Shown here one piece after another: positions 1 to 13,000 of a stretch of DNA of 64,000 nt (the first letter of the stretch is position 1; every line of letters begins with the position of its first letter). Origin of the DNA: Struthio camelus. Lineage: Eukaryota > Chordata > Aves > Struthioniformes > Struthionidae. The notes under the pieces were generated by a model, which saw nothing but the letters and a program-made list of their open reading frames with translations, was not told the origin of the DNA and searched no databases. The stretch spans positions 3,794,501-3,858,500 of the forward strand of contig NC_090981.1 of NCBI RefSeq assembly GCF_040807025.1. The letters are read 5' to 3'. The position numbers and the translations under genes were made by a program.

Positions 1-1828
1 CTTTTGACTCAAGGTTCCTTGTTGCTTCTTACAGCCCTCTTGAGAGCCTCTTAAATAGTTCAGTATCACCTTCATGTCCACAGGAAGGACAGCAACTCAG
101 CTTCTATAGGCCACTGTTTTCACTGTAGAAGGAATCAATAGCTGAAGGGTTATGACACTTCAAGATATGTTCCTTGCAGGAGACAATGTCATTTGTACCT
201 GTCAAAGGAAAATCCTCAACAAAATTCACTGCCTGGCAGCACCAGCCCTTGCACTGATCCTTTGTGGATCAGCAGAAAATTCTTCCCAGCCCCCAAATTT
301 GCTAAACACTTCCCTAGTGTTCAGCTCCTTCAAGACTGCCTGTATACAACACTGTATTCTGATTTGCCATTTCATTGGAAACAGTGCAGCGTATGCTTGA
401 TCACCCTGATTCACTACCCAGTCTTAAAGGTATAAAGAAAGGAAGGTTCATTTAGCGAAACAATGTCAATGTACAAGATAAAGTTTCCTAATTAAAGAAA
501 ATGCAAATGCAATCCTAACTTCTATTTAAGAACAGGAATATTTCCTATGTGCTTCAGTATCCTTTGCCTAGAATCCATCAGCAGGGCCTAAATGTAAGAG
601 TGGGGAACAGGGTTTATAAGGGCTACATCTGTACCATGGGGTCCAGGAACCCTTCCTGGAGCCTAGATGAGCACCCAGCTGTATGACAATTCTATCAGGA
701 TGAAATACAGCATGCAGCATCCCCTGCATCCTGCTTTCCACACAAGGGAAACCCAAGCACACAGGCCAAAATGAAATCACAGCACTGCCTAAGGGATCCG
801 CTGATCTAGATGATCATAGAGTCAGGATCCAGAAGGTAAACCCCAAAGGATGTTTGCTCTTCAGTATAAAAGTAACCTCAGTTACACTGCCTCCTGTGTA
901 GCATCCTCAGCTCTGAACAACGCCCTTTCCACTGAGACTGTCCACATAATCTCCACATCTAGATGGGATATACTCATCAGATGAGGTATGTATTAGACAT
1001 ACAAGCTCAGTGGAGTGTATGTTCTGGCACATTATCAGCTCCCTAAAGAGATCACACACAATATATTATTAACATAGGTGAGAGAAATCTGTTGCTTTGC
1101 TTGACAATGCCTATGAGAAAAAATTCTTGTCTTCATCCCAGCTGCTATTGGAGTTTCTGTGTCACAGGCTCTTATGGGCAGCTGTTCCTCAGACATGGGG
1201 TTTTCAGCACCTGTTGCTGATGGAACTTCACATTAATCTAAATGCTGTGAGATACCAGAGGAAGAGGTAGAAGAGCAACAAGAAAGCATGCTCTGTTAGC
1301 TCATTTATCCACAAGATTACTTCTGCAGATCCTTGCCAGTTCCCCAATTACAGCAGTTTTCCTTCTTCAGCAACTCCTTAGTTGTACCTCCTTGCCCTGC
1401 TGTCTTTGACTGTCCTCCATAAGCAAATCCTCCAAACCCAAGCCTCTCTCCTTCATTTCATCATGCTCACATAGGTTACCAAATATTTTTTTTTGTAGAT
1501 GCTGTGCAGCATCTAGCAGCAGTGTGCTATGAACACTTTGATGCACTTTGAACATAGATTTTCTCAGGATAAAAAGTAACAAGCATTGTTCATCATTCTG
1601 GTTTTATGATAGCAAAGTTAAACACAAAAAATAGCAATAAAGTAGTTGGCACTTGCAGTAAACTAAGGGAATATGTTGCATATATGCACATCTTTTTATC
1701 AATGCAGTCTGAGTCACTACAAAGTAAATTCCAAAGCACATAAGCCCTCGGGTACAATCAACATTGTCCCACAAAGTTGGGGACACCACACTATAGCAAG
1801 AAAAGATTAAGAGACCACACTGGTTTTT
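1..1828. other. Intergenic DNA, no gene seen
   Basis: AT-rich sequence with only short chance reading frames (80 codons or fewer) that overlap each other on both strands and show no recognisable domain. No repeat family was recognised by eye. It ends at the 3' terminus of the minus-strand CR1 that follows. Confidence 0.6.
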
Positions 1829-4074
1829 GAATCACAGAACGGTTGAGGTTGGAAGGGACCTCTGGAGATCATCTACTCCAACCTCCCTGCTCAAGCAGGG
1901 TCCTCTAGAGCACATTGCACAGGATCGCATCCAGACGGGTTTTGAATATCTCCAGGGAAGGAGACTCCACTACCTCTCTGGGCAACCTGTTCCAATGCTC
2001 TGTCACCCTCACAGTGAAGAAGTTTCTCCTCATGTTCAGACGGACCTTCCTGCATTTCAGTTTGCACCCGTTGCCTCTTGTCCTGTCCCTGGGCACCACG
2101 GAGAAGAGTCTGGCCCCAGCCTCTTGACACCCTCCCTTCAGATACTTGTACACATTGATGAGATCCCCCCTCAGTCTTCTCTTCTCCAGGCTGAACAGGC
2201 CCAGCTCCCTCAGCCTTTCTTCATAGGAGAGGTGCTCCAGTCCCCTCATCACCTTTGTAGCCCTCCACTGGACTCTCCCCAGTAGTGCCATGTCTCTCTT
2301 GTACTGGGGAGCCCAGCACTGGACACAGGACTCCAGGTGGGGCCTCCCCAGGGCTGAGTAGAGGGGCAGGATCACCTCCCTCCACCTGCTGGCAACACTC
2401 TGCCTCATGCAGCCCAGGATACCCTTGGCCTTCTTGGCCCCAAGGACACACTGCTGGCTCATGGTCAACTCGTTGTCCACCAGCACTCCCAGGTCCTTCT
2501 CTGCAGAGCTGCTCTCCAGCAGGTCAGCCCCCAGCCTGTCCTGGGGCATGGGGTTATTCCTCCCCAGGTGCAGGACCCTGCACTTGCCTTGGTTGAACTT
2601 CAGGAGGTTCCCCTCCGTCCATCTCTCCAGCCTGTCCAGGTCCCTCTGAATGGCAGCACAGCCCTCTGGTGTCTCAGCCTCTCCCCCCAGTTTAGTATCA
2701 TCAGCAAACTTGCTGAGGGGGCACTCTGTCCCTTCCTCCAGGTCACTGAGGAATATATTGAACAAGACTGGACCCAGGACTGACCCCTGGGGGACACCGC
2801 TAGCTACAGGCCTCCAACTAGACTCTGCGCCATTGACCACAACCCTCTGAGCTCGGCCATCCAGCCAGGTCTCAATCCACCTCACCGTCCACTCATCCAG
2901 CCCACACTTCCTGAGCTTGCCTAGGAGGATGCGATGGGAGACAGTGTCAAAAGCCTTGCTGAAGTCCAGGGAGACAACATCCACTGCTCTCCCCTCATCT
3001 CCCCAGCCAGTCATTCCGTCATAGAAGGCTATCAGATTGGTCAAGCATGATTTCCCTTTGGTGACTCCATGCTGACTACTCCTGATCACCTTCCTGTCCT
3101 CCACATGCTTAGTGAGGACCTCCAGGAGGAGCTGCTCCATCACCTTCCCGGGGATGGAGGTGAGGCTGACAGGCCTGTAGTTCCCTGGCTCCTCCTTCTT
3201 GCCCTTTTTGAAGGCTGGAGTGACCTTGGCTTTCTTCCAGTCCTCAGGCACCTCTCCTGTTCTCCAGGACCTTTCAAAGATGATGGAGAGTGGCCTAGCA
3301 ATAACATCCACCAGCTCCCTCAGCACTCATGGGTGCATCCCATCGGGGCCCATGGATTTATGGATGTCAAGTTTGGACAAATGATCTCTAACCCAATCCT
3401 CCTCAACCAAGTCTTCCTTTCTCCAGACTTTCTCCCTGGTCTCCAGGGTCCAGGATTCCTGAGGGCTGGCCTTAGCAGTAGAGCCTGAAGCAAAGAAGGC
3501 ATTCAGCAACTCTGCCTTCTCTGTATCCCTCATCACCAGGGCACCCGCCCCATTCAGCAGCAGGCCCACATTTTCCCTAGTCTTCCTTGTGCTATTGATG
3601 TATTTGAAGAAGCCCTTCTTGTTGTCCTTGACATCCCTTGCCAGATTTAATTCCAACTGGGCCTTAGCCTTCCTTGTCGCATCCCTGCACACTCTGACAA
3701 TGTCCCTATATTCCTCCCAAAGGGCCTGTCCCTGCTTCCACCTCCTGTACACTTCCTGCTTCTCTTTGAGTTTTGCCAGGAGCTCCTTGCTCATCCATGC
3801 AGGTCTCCTGCCCACTTTGCTGGACTTCTTACTCAGAGGGATGCACTGCTCTTGAGCCTGGAGGAAGTGATGCTTGAATATTAACCAGCTCTCCTGGACC
3901 CCTCTTCCTTCTAGGGCCCTACCCCATGAGATTCCCCTAAGTAGGTCCCTGAAGAGGCCCAAGTCTGCTCTCCTCAAGTCCAGGGTTGTGATCCTACTTA
4001 TTGCCCTTCTCCCTCCTTGTAGGATCCTGAACTCCACCATCTCATGGTCACTGCAGCCAAGGCTGCCCCCAACC
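1829..4074 (-). mobile_element. CR1 LINE copy 1, 5'-truncated
   Basis: This non-LTR retrotransposon copy lies on the minus strand. Its 3' terminus is at the low-coordinate end, where one octamer (minus-strand GTTCTGTG, 1833-1840) follows the conserved CR1 tail, including the hairpin CCCTGC...GCAGGG. Sequence matching the other copies in the window stops abruptly at about 4074, in the C-terminal part of the endonuclease domain, so everything 5' of that was lost, as is usual for target-primed reverse transcription. No target-site duplication is evident, which is normal for CR1. It belongs with copies 2 and 3: it shares the motif RDRTRG near the ORF2 C-terminus where copies 4, 5 and 6 have SNRTRG. 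Confidence 0.93.
1905..4072 (-). pseudogene. CR1 ORF2 remnant (end of endonuclease plus reverse transcriptase)
   Basis: One reading frame stays open from about 4040 down to the terminal TAG at 1905-1907, except for one in-frame TGA at 3327-3329. That codon is CGA (Arg, in [10 protein letters not shown]) in copies 3 to 6, so the stop is a CpG transition. Visible reverse-transcriptase blocks in order are [69 protein letters not shown] and the catalytic [10 protein letters not shown]. The C-terminal end [20 protein letters not shown] is typical of CR1. The apurinic-type endonuclease domain is lost apart from its last part, so this copy could not move itself even without the stop. It is a decayed retrotransposon gene, not a host gene. 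Confidence 0.9.
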
Positions 4075-7000
4075 AGAATGATGACTCCAGTAACTAGAAA
4101 AAAATATTAGATTGCAAATTCCAATGCCGGTCCAAAATATACGGACTTACATTGAATAATACCTTATAGTATTGGAATTGATAGGACAACTAAGAGAATT
4201 CTGTATGGAATAAAATGCTATTTGTTATAGGGTGTCACTGCTTAGGTCTATGGGAAGTCAAATGGAATTTGCTATGGATTTATATCAATGTTACTGAGGT
4301 CTCGCTCTGGCCCAGTACTAAAAAGAACATTAAAAAATGTACAGGAGGGCAGAATGCTTACTTAATAAGAAAAAGAAAGGAAAACACTTATCCACGGGGT
4401 TCTACCCTTACTTTGAGTTCCTGATCTTGAGAGCTTTGACTTTTTTGCTGCTTTAATTTTTCTTTTTTGAAGTTGGCTTTTAGGCTGTTATAAGGCTTTT
4501 TTTAAAAATGTGGCTGTTGGATGGTGTAAAGGCTTTTTCCTCTCTCGTTAATGAGACGAGTTCATCTTATTTTCACCTTAAAAAAGGCCATTAGTGTTGA
4601 ATAATTATAACAGACTGAACTTCAAATGTACATATTTCAGATCTTTAGTTACATATATTTTCAGAGAACTATCAACTGTCTCATTAAAAGTATTATTACA
4701 ATTTGCCAGTTGTATAGCATTTTAAATGTAGGAATTCACAGCAGTGTAAATCAGGATTGCTGCACAACCACCAATGAAGCATATAGCATAGAGAAGGAAT
4801 GAAGTAGAATCAGGCCTTTTTCCTCAATTCGCTAGCAGCAGTCTACACTTAGTTAATTCTGTTGCAATCTTTTGTTACACCAGCATAACACTTGTGATGG
4901 AGCAGAGAGTTGAACCCCTTTTTTACTGTATGTCTTATAGTTGTGCAGTGTGTTATAGCATAGATGTTGGAAATCTCCTTTTCCCATATGAGGCTCGATG
5001 CATATTCAGTACCTTTAATGTAGGAATCAGGAGAGTTACATATCCAAGATGGAGATATTTTTCTGACCTCTGAACCAGAATTAAGATACCAGGATGACAG
5101 CTGCCAAACAAGACAGAAGGAATATGTACAATGGAAAGGGAAAAGAAAATTAGTACTGTTTGCCACAGAGTCAATTCCAAACTGAGATCTTTATTTAACC
5201 TTAATTGGAGTCATTCACTTTCCATATTTGCCACTTGCAAATTTTAAGTAAATGTAGAGGTGCATGCATTTTTTCAGGCTTATTTATTTAAAAGTGGACA
5301 ATGAAATACTCTGGAATCAGTTTGTTCTCCCTTGCACCAGTTTTATGTAGCTGGAGCTTGGCTGTGTTATACCAACATTAGAGAAGACTCAAACCCAAAT
5401 CTCCAGAAAAAGCTGTGAATTCTTTCTTTAGAAAGGTGCTGTCTTGAATATTGTGCTTCTTCTCTGAAGTAAATGTTATCATCATGAACCTGCAAAGAGT
5501 ATAACTATTATAGCACCTCTAATTGTTTCAGAGTGAGAGAAGTATAGCATTGAGTTCTAATACATCACAAAGAAAGAAAAGTGGCTCTTTTTTGTCCATT
5601 TAGCCTCCCTTCCTTACTCTTTGAAGCACTATATTTTATTTTCCAAGATTTCAGTTCATGCTGGTAGGACACAGTCATGCAACACTGAGATCAATTGGAA
5701 GTATTCATTAAGAGTTAAAGATCAAATTCTGTTACAAAATAGTTCTTGTGAAATTTGAGGGATATTTTTAGAAAAGGAGGTCAAATGTAAAGACCTACAA
5801 ACCCACTTGAAACGAATCATGACTTTGCACATAAATCAGCCATCACACTATTTGCACATAGTGTCATAGTTACTATCCGACCTACAGCAGCAGCACTACC
5901 CACAGATTTTTAACCAATTTACATTCAATACATGTTGCTTGTTATTGTTAATGTCCCTGGCCTACAGACATCCCTGAAAATGTCACTCTCTTCCTCCAAC
6001 TGAAGTTAGCTACAGATGTTTCCCAATTTTTTTTTGCTCAGTGAATGTCATATATACAGCGAGGAAAAATATACTGTATTTGACAACATATCACAAAGCA
6101 TCTGTGGTGTTTCCCTGATGGGGGGGGGGGGGCGGCTTCCTAGGATGATGCTGAAAAGCTTTAATGGTTAAAATCCAGCAGAGGAATTGATACAGAAAGG
6201 GAACAAAAGGGTCTGTGCTTGAGTCACTCTCCAGCACCCCTTTGCAAATATCTCCAAGGCTCACTGTGCATTGGATCAAGGTCTCTGAGCTAGCCATTTG
6301 TGTTAAGCATTTTATCTACATGGAGAAATTTATGGGTCAAATAATGTTGGTATAGTTATCTCACCAGAGCTATATCAGCATAAATCCTTGTGTGAACACT
6401 CTCCTTCCTGACTAAAATTGCTCACATGGGAATTTATTCCAGCATAACTATAGCACTATAATTAAATCAATATAGTTCTACAGGTAAATTTTCCATCTAG
6501 AAAGTGCTATCAAAATTGCTAGAAGAAAGAATACAAATTCACCTTGATTTGTTTAGCCACATTTCTTCACTTCTGTATTTGTATATAGAGAAAGGAAATT
6601 AAGTTTATTCTCTGTATAATGCAGAAGGGTTTTTTTTTAAACATTATCTGGTATTATATCTTTTTGTTTTAAAATTGCTATAAAACTTCATATCAAGCAT
6701 GTGGTAGTACAATGCAACTCAGAAACCAGAGAATCAAAATGCAGAGTGTTTTTTTTTTTTAAACCTCCAAAAGGACTCAGTAGAACTTGATGAGCTAGGC
6801 ATAAGGGGGAAATGGCAAGTTTCCCATTCACACTAATTAAACCTAATCACAGCTGACAAGCAACTGTTCCCCTGTGGGACTTACCAAATCTGTTTGAAAG
6901 CTTTAATTCCAGATTTAAATCAAAGTACAAACAGTTCCAAAAGGCAGAGAACACAGTCACCACTGGAATATTAAAATATAACATCAGCTATCTGACACAA

Positions 7001-9389
7001 ATCACTTTCTTATCTGGCCAGTTCTTGTCATGATGAAAACCCCTGTTCATCCCAGTTCAATATCATTCTTCTCCTCTGCCTGCACTCAGTAATTTGCTCC
7101 TTTCTCCACAGCCAGCAACAAACTGGAGGTGGAACAATGAAATCTTTCATGGCAAGAAAGAAAATAAAACCCCTTTCACTGGAAATTTTTTTGCTCTTGG
7201 TCTCTTTTTTCCTGAGACAATGGCTGCCTATGCATTTTCAAAAAAAGAAAGGACTAAAGAAGTGATTAAAGTCATAATAGTCAAAGAGGATACCCTTTTC
7301 ATAGCAAATCTCTTATCTATACAATTTTGGCATTCCAAAAACTAGGTCCTTATAAATGAATACCAGTTTATAATTGATAAGTGCTTGAGAATCTCTGCAG
7401 ACACTCACAGTGTGACAATCTCTTTAAATGCTCTTAGGCCTCAGCACTGCAAGTGACTGTGCAGGAACAGACCCTTGTACTCATGATCAGCACCACTGAT
7501 GTTGGCGGGGCTTCATTCAAGACTCTTGCACTGGATTGAGTTTGGGGAAAAGAAGTCAGAATTATCCATAGCATGGCATTCAGGAGGCCATTCTCTCTGG
7601 ACATGCAGTAATGTTTGGGCTTTGATTTATGATACTCATACACTCACCTCCATGCACAGAGAAAACCAACATAGTCTTGTTGCAGAACATACTCTACCTG
7701 GTGGATTAACATGCTAGTCAGACACATGACAGTGGCACTATGCAGGCACCAAGCTGCACAGAGCTCCTCCTCTTACCTCAGCACTTTGCATTTGCTTTGT
7801 TTGTCAGACCCACTCTAGCAACGTCATCATCATCAAAAAACCCAAACCAACATAACTATATGTTTGTAAAACTGCAAAGCAGAGCCCAGGCCAAGCACAG
7901 AGGTTTCCCCAAAGCTGCTGGGTCTCCTCCTTCAGAGCATTACCCCACTAATTAGGGTAAAGGAGTTTGCCTGCATGGAGCAACTAGTGACACTGGAGCT
8001 TTATTCTCACTCTGTGGTGTGCCAAGAGGTCAAATAATGATTTCCATAATGATTCTTGGATTTTTAATAGAATCCCAACAGAAGCTTACGGTTTTAATTA
8101 CAACTGGTAGAGCCAAAAATCTGTATTCCATCCCCTTGACCCTAAAGGGGTTTTTTCAAATGAGATTTTGATTTAAAAAAATACATTCTTATTGTTCCTC
8201 TGAGTCTTTTAGAATGCCTGCCCTCCTATAAGAGGTGTCTTAGGCTGTCTCCAGGGCTTTTAGATATTAATTTCTTTTCTCCTCCAATACATTTTTTCAT
8301 TAGAAAAATACTTTGTCATTTACTACATGGTCTGATTCCTCTGAGAAGTTCAGCAGCACCTGAAAAGTGTGAGTACTTAGCTCCTCGTGCTCAATGCTCA
8401 AGACAGCATCCCTCAGGGATTACTGAGAGGGAACTGGGAAAAGACTGAATGCAATTCCCATCAAACTGAAAAACAGATGAATAGCTACCATGAGAACAAA
8501 GGTTGTATTAGCTCACAGAATGAGCTGAAATTGATCCAGTATTATAAGCCTGGAAAAGTGATTTTTTTTTTTTTTGAAGCATCTTCACATCTATACTCTA
8601 CCTCTTAAAGTAGAGAGGGAAAGGGCAGGAGAGAGCATTATATGTCATACAGGAAGTGAGGCCTATAGTCCAGGCTGCTTTATGTATCTCTGTTTTTACT
8701 ATTTATCATTTTAGCAAACTTAAGCCCCTTGGGCTTCTACTGCTAGCAGTTACTCTTTGAATTCAATTAGATGAGAATAGTGTCTTGATTCCTTAGCTCT
8801 GTTTAGGCTCCACAAGAAAGACAGTCAGGACAGCTCAACAAGATGACTTCATCCCCTTACAGGATGACTTCCTTTAAGTTTTAAAAACTTCCAGGAATTA
8901 CATTTCCTCATTTCCCCCTTCCTCCACACCAAAAGAAAAGTCTGATGCTAGAGGAACTGTTAATAATGCAAAGTTCAACACTGAAAATTCAGAAGTAGGG
9001 TAGCCTAGGCAAAATTTTGAAGAAAAAAAAGAAAAGAATATGTAACAATATAATTAAAGCCTGTAGCATAATACATAACCTCAAGGGGCCTGAACCAAGG
9101 CTGCTCCAGCAACCCTGACTTTTAAGTACTAGATGTTTTCTCAGGTATTTTTGGAGTATGATACGTACACAGCAGGATATATGCTTCTGTCAGCTTTGCT
9201 TGAGGATTGAATGTAAAGCAACATTTCTTTAAAAAGCTTCCTTTAAACACAAGTTTGAAAAACATGGAATTTTAAAATACTCCAAATCATTTTTTGCAGT
9301 AAAAATAGAAACCAGTAACTTGCTTTCATTTGTAAAGTTTCAAGTTCCATGAAGTTTGTCTGTTTCTGAAGTTGAGCAAAGTACTATGC
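4075..9389. other. Intergenic DNA, no gene seen
   Basis: About 5.3 kb of AT-rich sequence without a long reading frame or a recognisable protein motif. The longest frames are about 105 codons or shorter and look random. It contains a G13 run (6120-6132) and short A or T runs. Old, diverged repeats could be hidden here that cannot be named by eye. Confidence 0.55.
6120..6132. repeat. G13 homopolymer
   Basis: Thirteen consecutive G on the plus strand. It is one of eight C or G homopolymers of 13 bases or more in this window. Confidence 0.9.
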
Positions 9390-10016
9390 TGTCAGAGTCC
9401 AGTACTCTCTGACCAGGTTCTTTTAGATATTGCACACACAGAGAGGGTAACATTTAATATAAAAAGTTTACTTTGAAGGCATTTGATGTCACACGGGATT
9501 TTTGACTTAGCAGAGTGATACAGCAGTATACTGAAATCACAATACGAGTGTAAGTTACGCTTAGCCAAATCTAGCAATTGCAATATACAGTCCAATCACA
9601 ACACCAATGTGATCCCCGTGACCAGCCCCTATAAAACATGCTCACTGTCACAACACTGGGTGTCACCAGGGAGGACCACATGGGCTGAAGCCAGCTCAAG
9701 TCCATTGCTCTCTTCACAATTCCTTTGGTGGTTGTTCAGGTTTTATACTCTCTGTTGGGCTCAGCCACATGTACACCTCCCCCATGCTGGTCTGGCTATC
9801 TCAGGGAGAACCATTTACACCTGGTCCAATTAACAGATATGGCTGCTTATCTAACACAAAGGCCACCCTCTGGCCCCCTTTGCCTTGAGATAAAGTCAGT
9901 TCTCTGTGCCACAGCTGTGGTTAACGAGCAGCATCCTACACTATCCCTGAGCTTCATGGGGCACCTGGCCCTCTGAGCCTTCTCCCATTGTAGGGGCTAT
10001 TGGTTGGTCACATACA
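9390..10016 (-). mobile_element. Probable solo LTR of an endogenous retrovirus
   Basis: Read on the minus strand this block has the layout of a retroviral long terminal repeat. It starts TGTATGTGACC or TGTGACC near 10016-10012 and has a CCAAT box just inside. A TATAAAA box lies at 9747-9741, an ATTAAA poly(A) signal at 9458-9453 about 290 nt further on, and the end is ...CTCTGACA at 9390. The TG...CA termini and the order TATA then poly(A) signal are what I see. No flanking duplication was found with confidence, so the edges may be off by tens of bases and the family is unknown. No gag, pol or env coding is present. A chance arrangement cannot be excluded. Confidence 0.4.
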
Positions 10017-13000
10017 GTTAGAGTAACCATGAGAAGGTAAGCAGATTAGCACTGATTTTTGAATTTCATAAAACAACCACAGAACATTCTTCCTAGAAAA
10101 CATACATCTTAACCCTGAATTTTTTTACACTGAAAGCCTAGTCTGGTAGTTCATACTTGGAAGCTGGAGTTTCCAGTACTAAAACTTCTCCCATAAGCTC
10201 TTATTTTATTTAGTAAAATACTGCTGAGCTAATGAATGATGCCACTCTTGCTAAACCACACCACAATTCCTCAAAAACGTAGCAACATCTCTCCTTTCAG
10301 CAGAGGTGAGCATACAGAAGACTCAGCAATTCAGTAAAGGGAGTCTGTTAGACCAAAGATGGGTGATTCATTGACATACACATCTAATATAGATTCACAG
10401 GCATATTTACAGTTTGTTGGTTCCTACAGCTCCCAACTTCAAGGAGCTTGCATAACAAACCTTGTTTCCATCTGTGGGATTTGCCAGCCTGGTTATAGCT
10501 GAAACTCTTTCTAATATTGAAAGATCTTACTAGTACATAATGACATGATATTTCCCACTAGGTTACTCATATTGAACAGAGAAGAGAAGGAACCAGCTGA
10601 TGGTATTGAGACTTACAAACAGGACACTGTCACCATTGGTGGATCTTAAATATACAGGTCATACTTAAAATACTTTGAAGGCTTCTAAAACAAGTGCAAG
10701 ACCACAGGTCAAAAGGTCAGCACACCTGGGTGTTACTACAGTATTTTGTCATTTGTCACTGGTTTGGAAAGGCTTGTTACAGCTGGTTGGCTTCAGGCAT
10801 ACAATCCAACCTCTTCAAAGATAAGTTTTTAATCTCACAAGCTTGATTTCTTGCAGTATAAAGTAGCTTAAAACAAAACAGAAAAGCAGACTTTTCAAAA
10901 AGCTAAACAATTATCTTCTTCCTCTAAAGCACTAAGTTAATACAGAAGATTGCATTTTGTGTTGTTTTCATACCAGCATTCTAAAGAACTAACTGTAGGA
11001 CATGTCTATTTTGCTTTCAAATACAATCTCAAATCCAGATTTTCCAATTAGAAAAAAAAATAGTGTCAGGGACACTGGGAATTGAAAACATAGAGCATGA
11101 AAATTAGAGAGTGCTCTTTTAATCTTAGAAAAAACAGATGAAGAAATTTTTGGTGAAAGACTGGAGCCACTGAAGTAAAAGGGAAACTTTGATGAAGATA
11201 GCACACAGATAATTCTTCACAAAAGTCAAAATTTGTTAATAAAGGATGCTAAGAGTTTTCAGTGGGTGATAAAAGTTAGCAGGCACAGCTCCTGTCCATT
11301 TCCCCAACCAGCAAGAGTTCCTCTTGTATCACACATGAAGCAACAGCAATATTAAAAGAACTGGGATATTTGATGTGGATTAATGTTGCTGTGACCCCCC
11401 CCCCCCCCAAGTCAAAACATTGCCATAACCTTTTACCAAAGTTTTTCATTTCAGTAATATAAGCAGCACTGCATGCTGAAATTCATGAATATAAATAAAA
11501 AATGTTAACCTCTTTGGAGATTTAGGTGAAAAACAATAGCATTAAAATCTGCACTCTTAGATACTCCAAAATTTAATCTGGGTTAGTAATTTGCATTTCA
11601 CATCAGACATACAGTGACTCATGGCAATTACAGGACATGAACACACACACAGAGACTATTTGCAAATAGGCTGCACATCAAAGATTAATATAAACCTTTA
11701 TAGCTGGTTTGTTCTTATCATTTGACTCTTTTGGGACTCAGTTAAATACACATTTTAATAACACTGTGGTTTCTAAAAAGATGTTCCACAGGATTATTTT
11801 TGCCACTAGCTCCTGTAAGCTGCCAGATAACTCCTTCAAGTGCCAGGGTGTGACCAGAGCCCCATAAGGCCCCTTTGTAATCTTTACACTGCCAGGAGGC
11901 TGGCTTCCCCTGTGCTCCACTTACACACTCAGGTTCCCTGTTAGTGTGATGTAATTTAACACACTTCCAACCACAAAAAAAGAAAAAGAGAGAGGTATTT
12001 TTACTCTCCACAGTTAAAAAAAGAAATAGCTAGACATGGTGACATGGGGATGGAGCTGGGTGTCCAATGCTGAAAACAGGAAAAGAAATGGAGCATGACA
12101 AATGCTCCTGAAAGGTATTTGAGAAGTGAGAGCATTAAGTCATCAGATCTTTTCTCTAAAATATAAAAGCAGGTAAAAGGTAGGGAGAAGAAATCAAGCA
12201 ATATGTAATAGCAAAACCCACCATCTACACTATGAAAATTCACTTGAAATTTTGATTAGGGGGGAAAGGGGTAAATAGCATGTCCAGACACTGGCATCAA
12301 GTAGAACATTATCTAAAGGCAAATAAACACAGTCGAGTGGTCTCCACGTACCTTTTTTCAGCAGTTTTGAGCATGTAACTAAACAGCAGTCCATTTATTT
12401 CCTTTAAGAAAAGCCACAGTTCATGAATATAACCTCCTCAAAGTCACTAACCCACTGACCTGGCAAAAGCACTTACAAGCATGACTAATTTCACAGTTGA
12501 AACAAGCAAAGTCCTTGCACAAAAAGGAGATGGGAGCCAGAAGTGTGGAAAGCCTTCTACCACTCCCCTATCCAAATGCAAACTTGAGAAGAGAAGGCAG
12601 CATAGAGACAAGACAACTCTTTGCTTTTGTTCCCAGAGCACAGAGCAGCACCACCACAAAACAGCTGCAAGCTGGAAAAGGACTCAGAGCATTAACATTC
12701 ATCTGCTCAACAAGGAGTCAGACCTGAAGTGCTTACTAATTCCCAGCTATTTAATAGCAGTGCTGAGGCAATCAGAGAAAACTGAAAATCGGTGGTGTGC
12801 CTGAGTGTGCACTGGCTCCATCTTTATAAAGGACATGGTAAAATAAATCACTAAATAGCCTGTGCCAAACTCAGATTCTAAGTCATAAGCTACAACATTT
12901 TCATGTGGTATGGTTGGTTTTTAATTTTACAGTATTTTTGCTAATGGCTGCAGGGCTGCTATAAAGCCCAAGATGAGAGTCTTTATGTTAATATAACAAA

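Noticed and set aside
1827-2285. 152-codon frame on the plus strand and similar frames antisense to every CR1
   Set aside because: They are mirror images of the CR1 ORF2 coding strand and recur in each copy for that reason alone.
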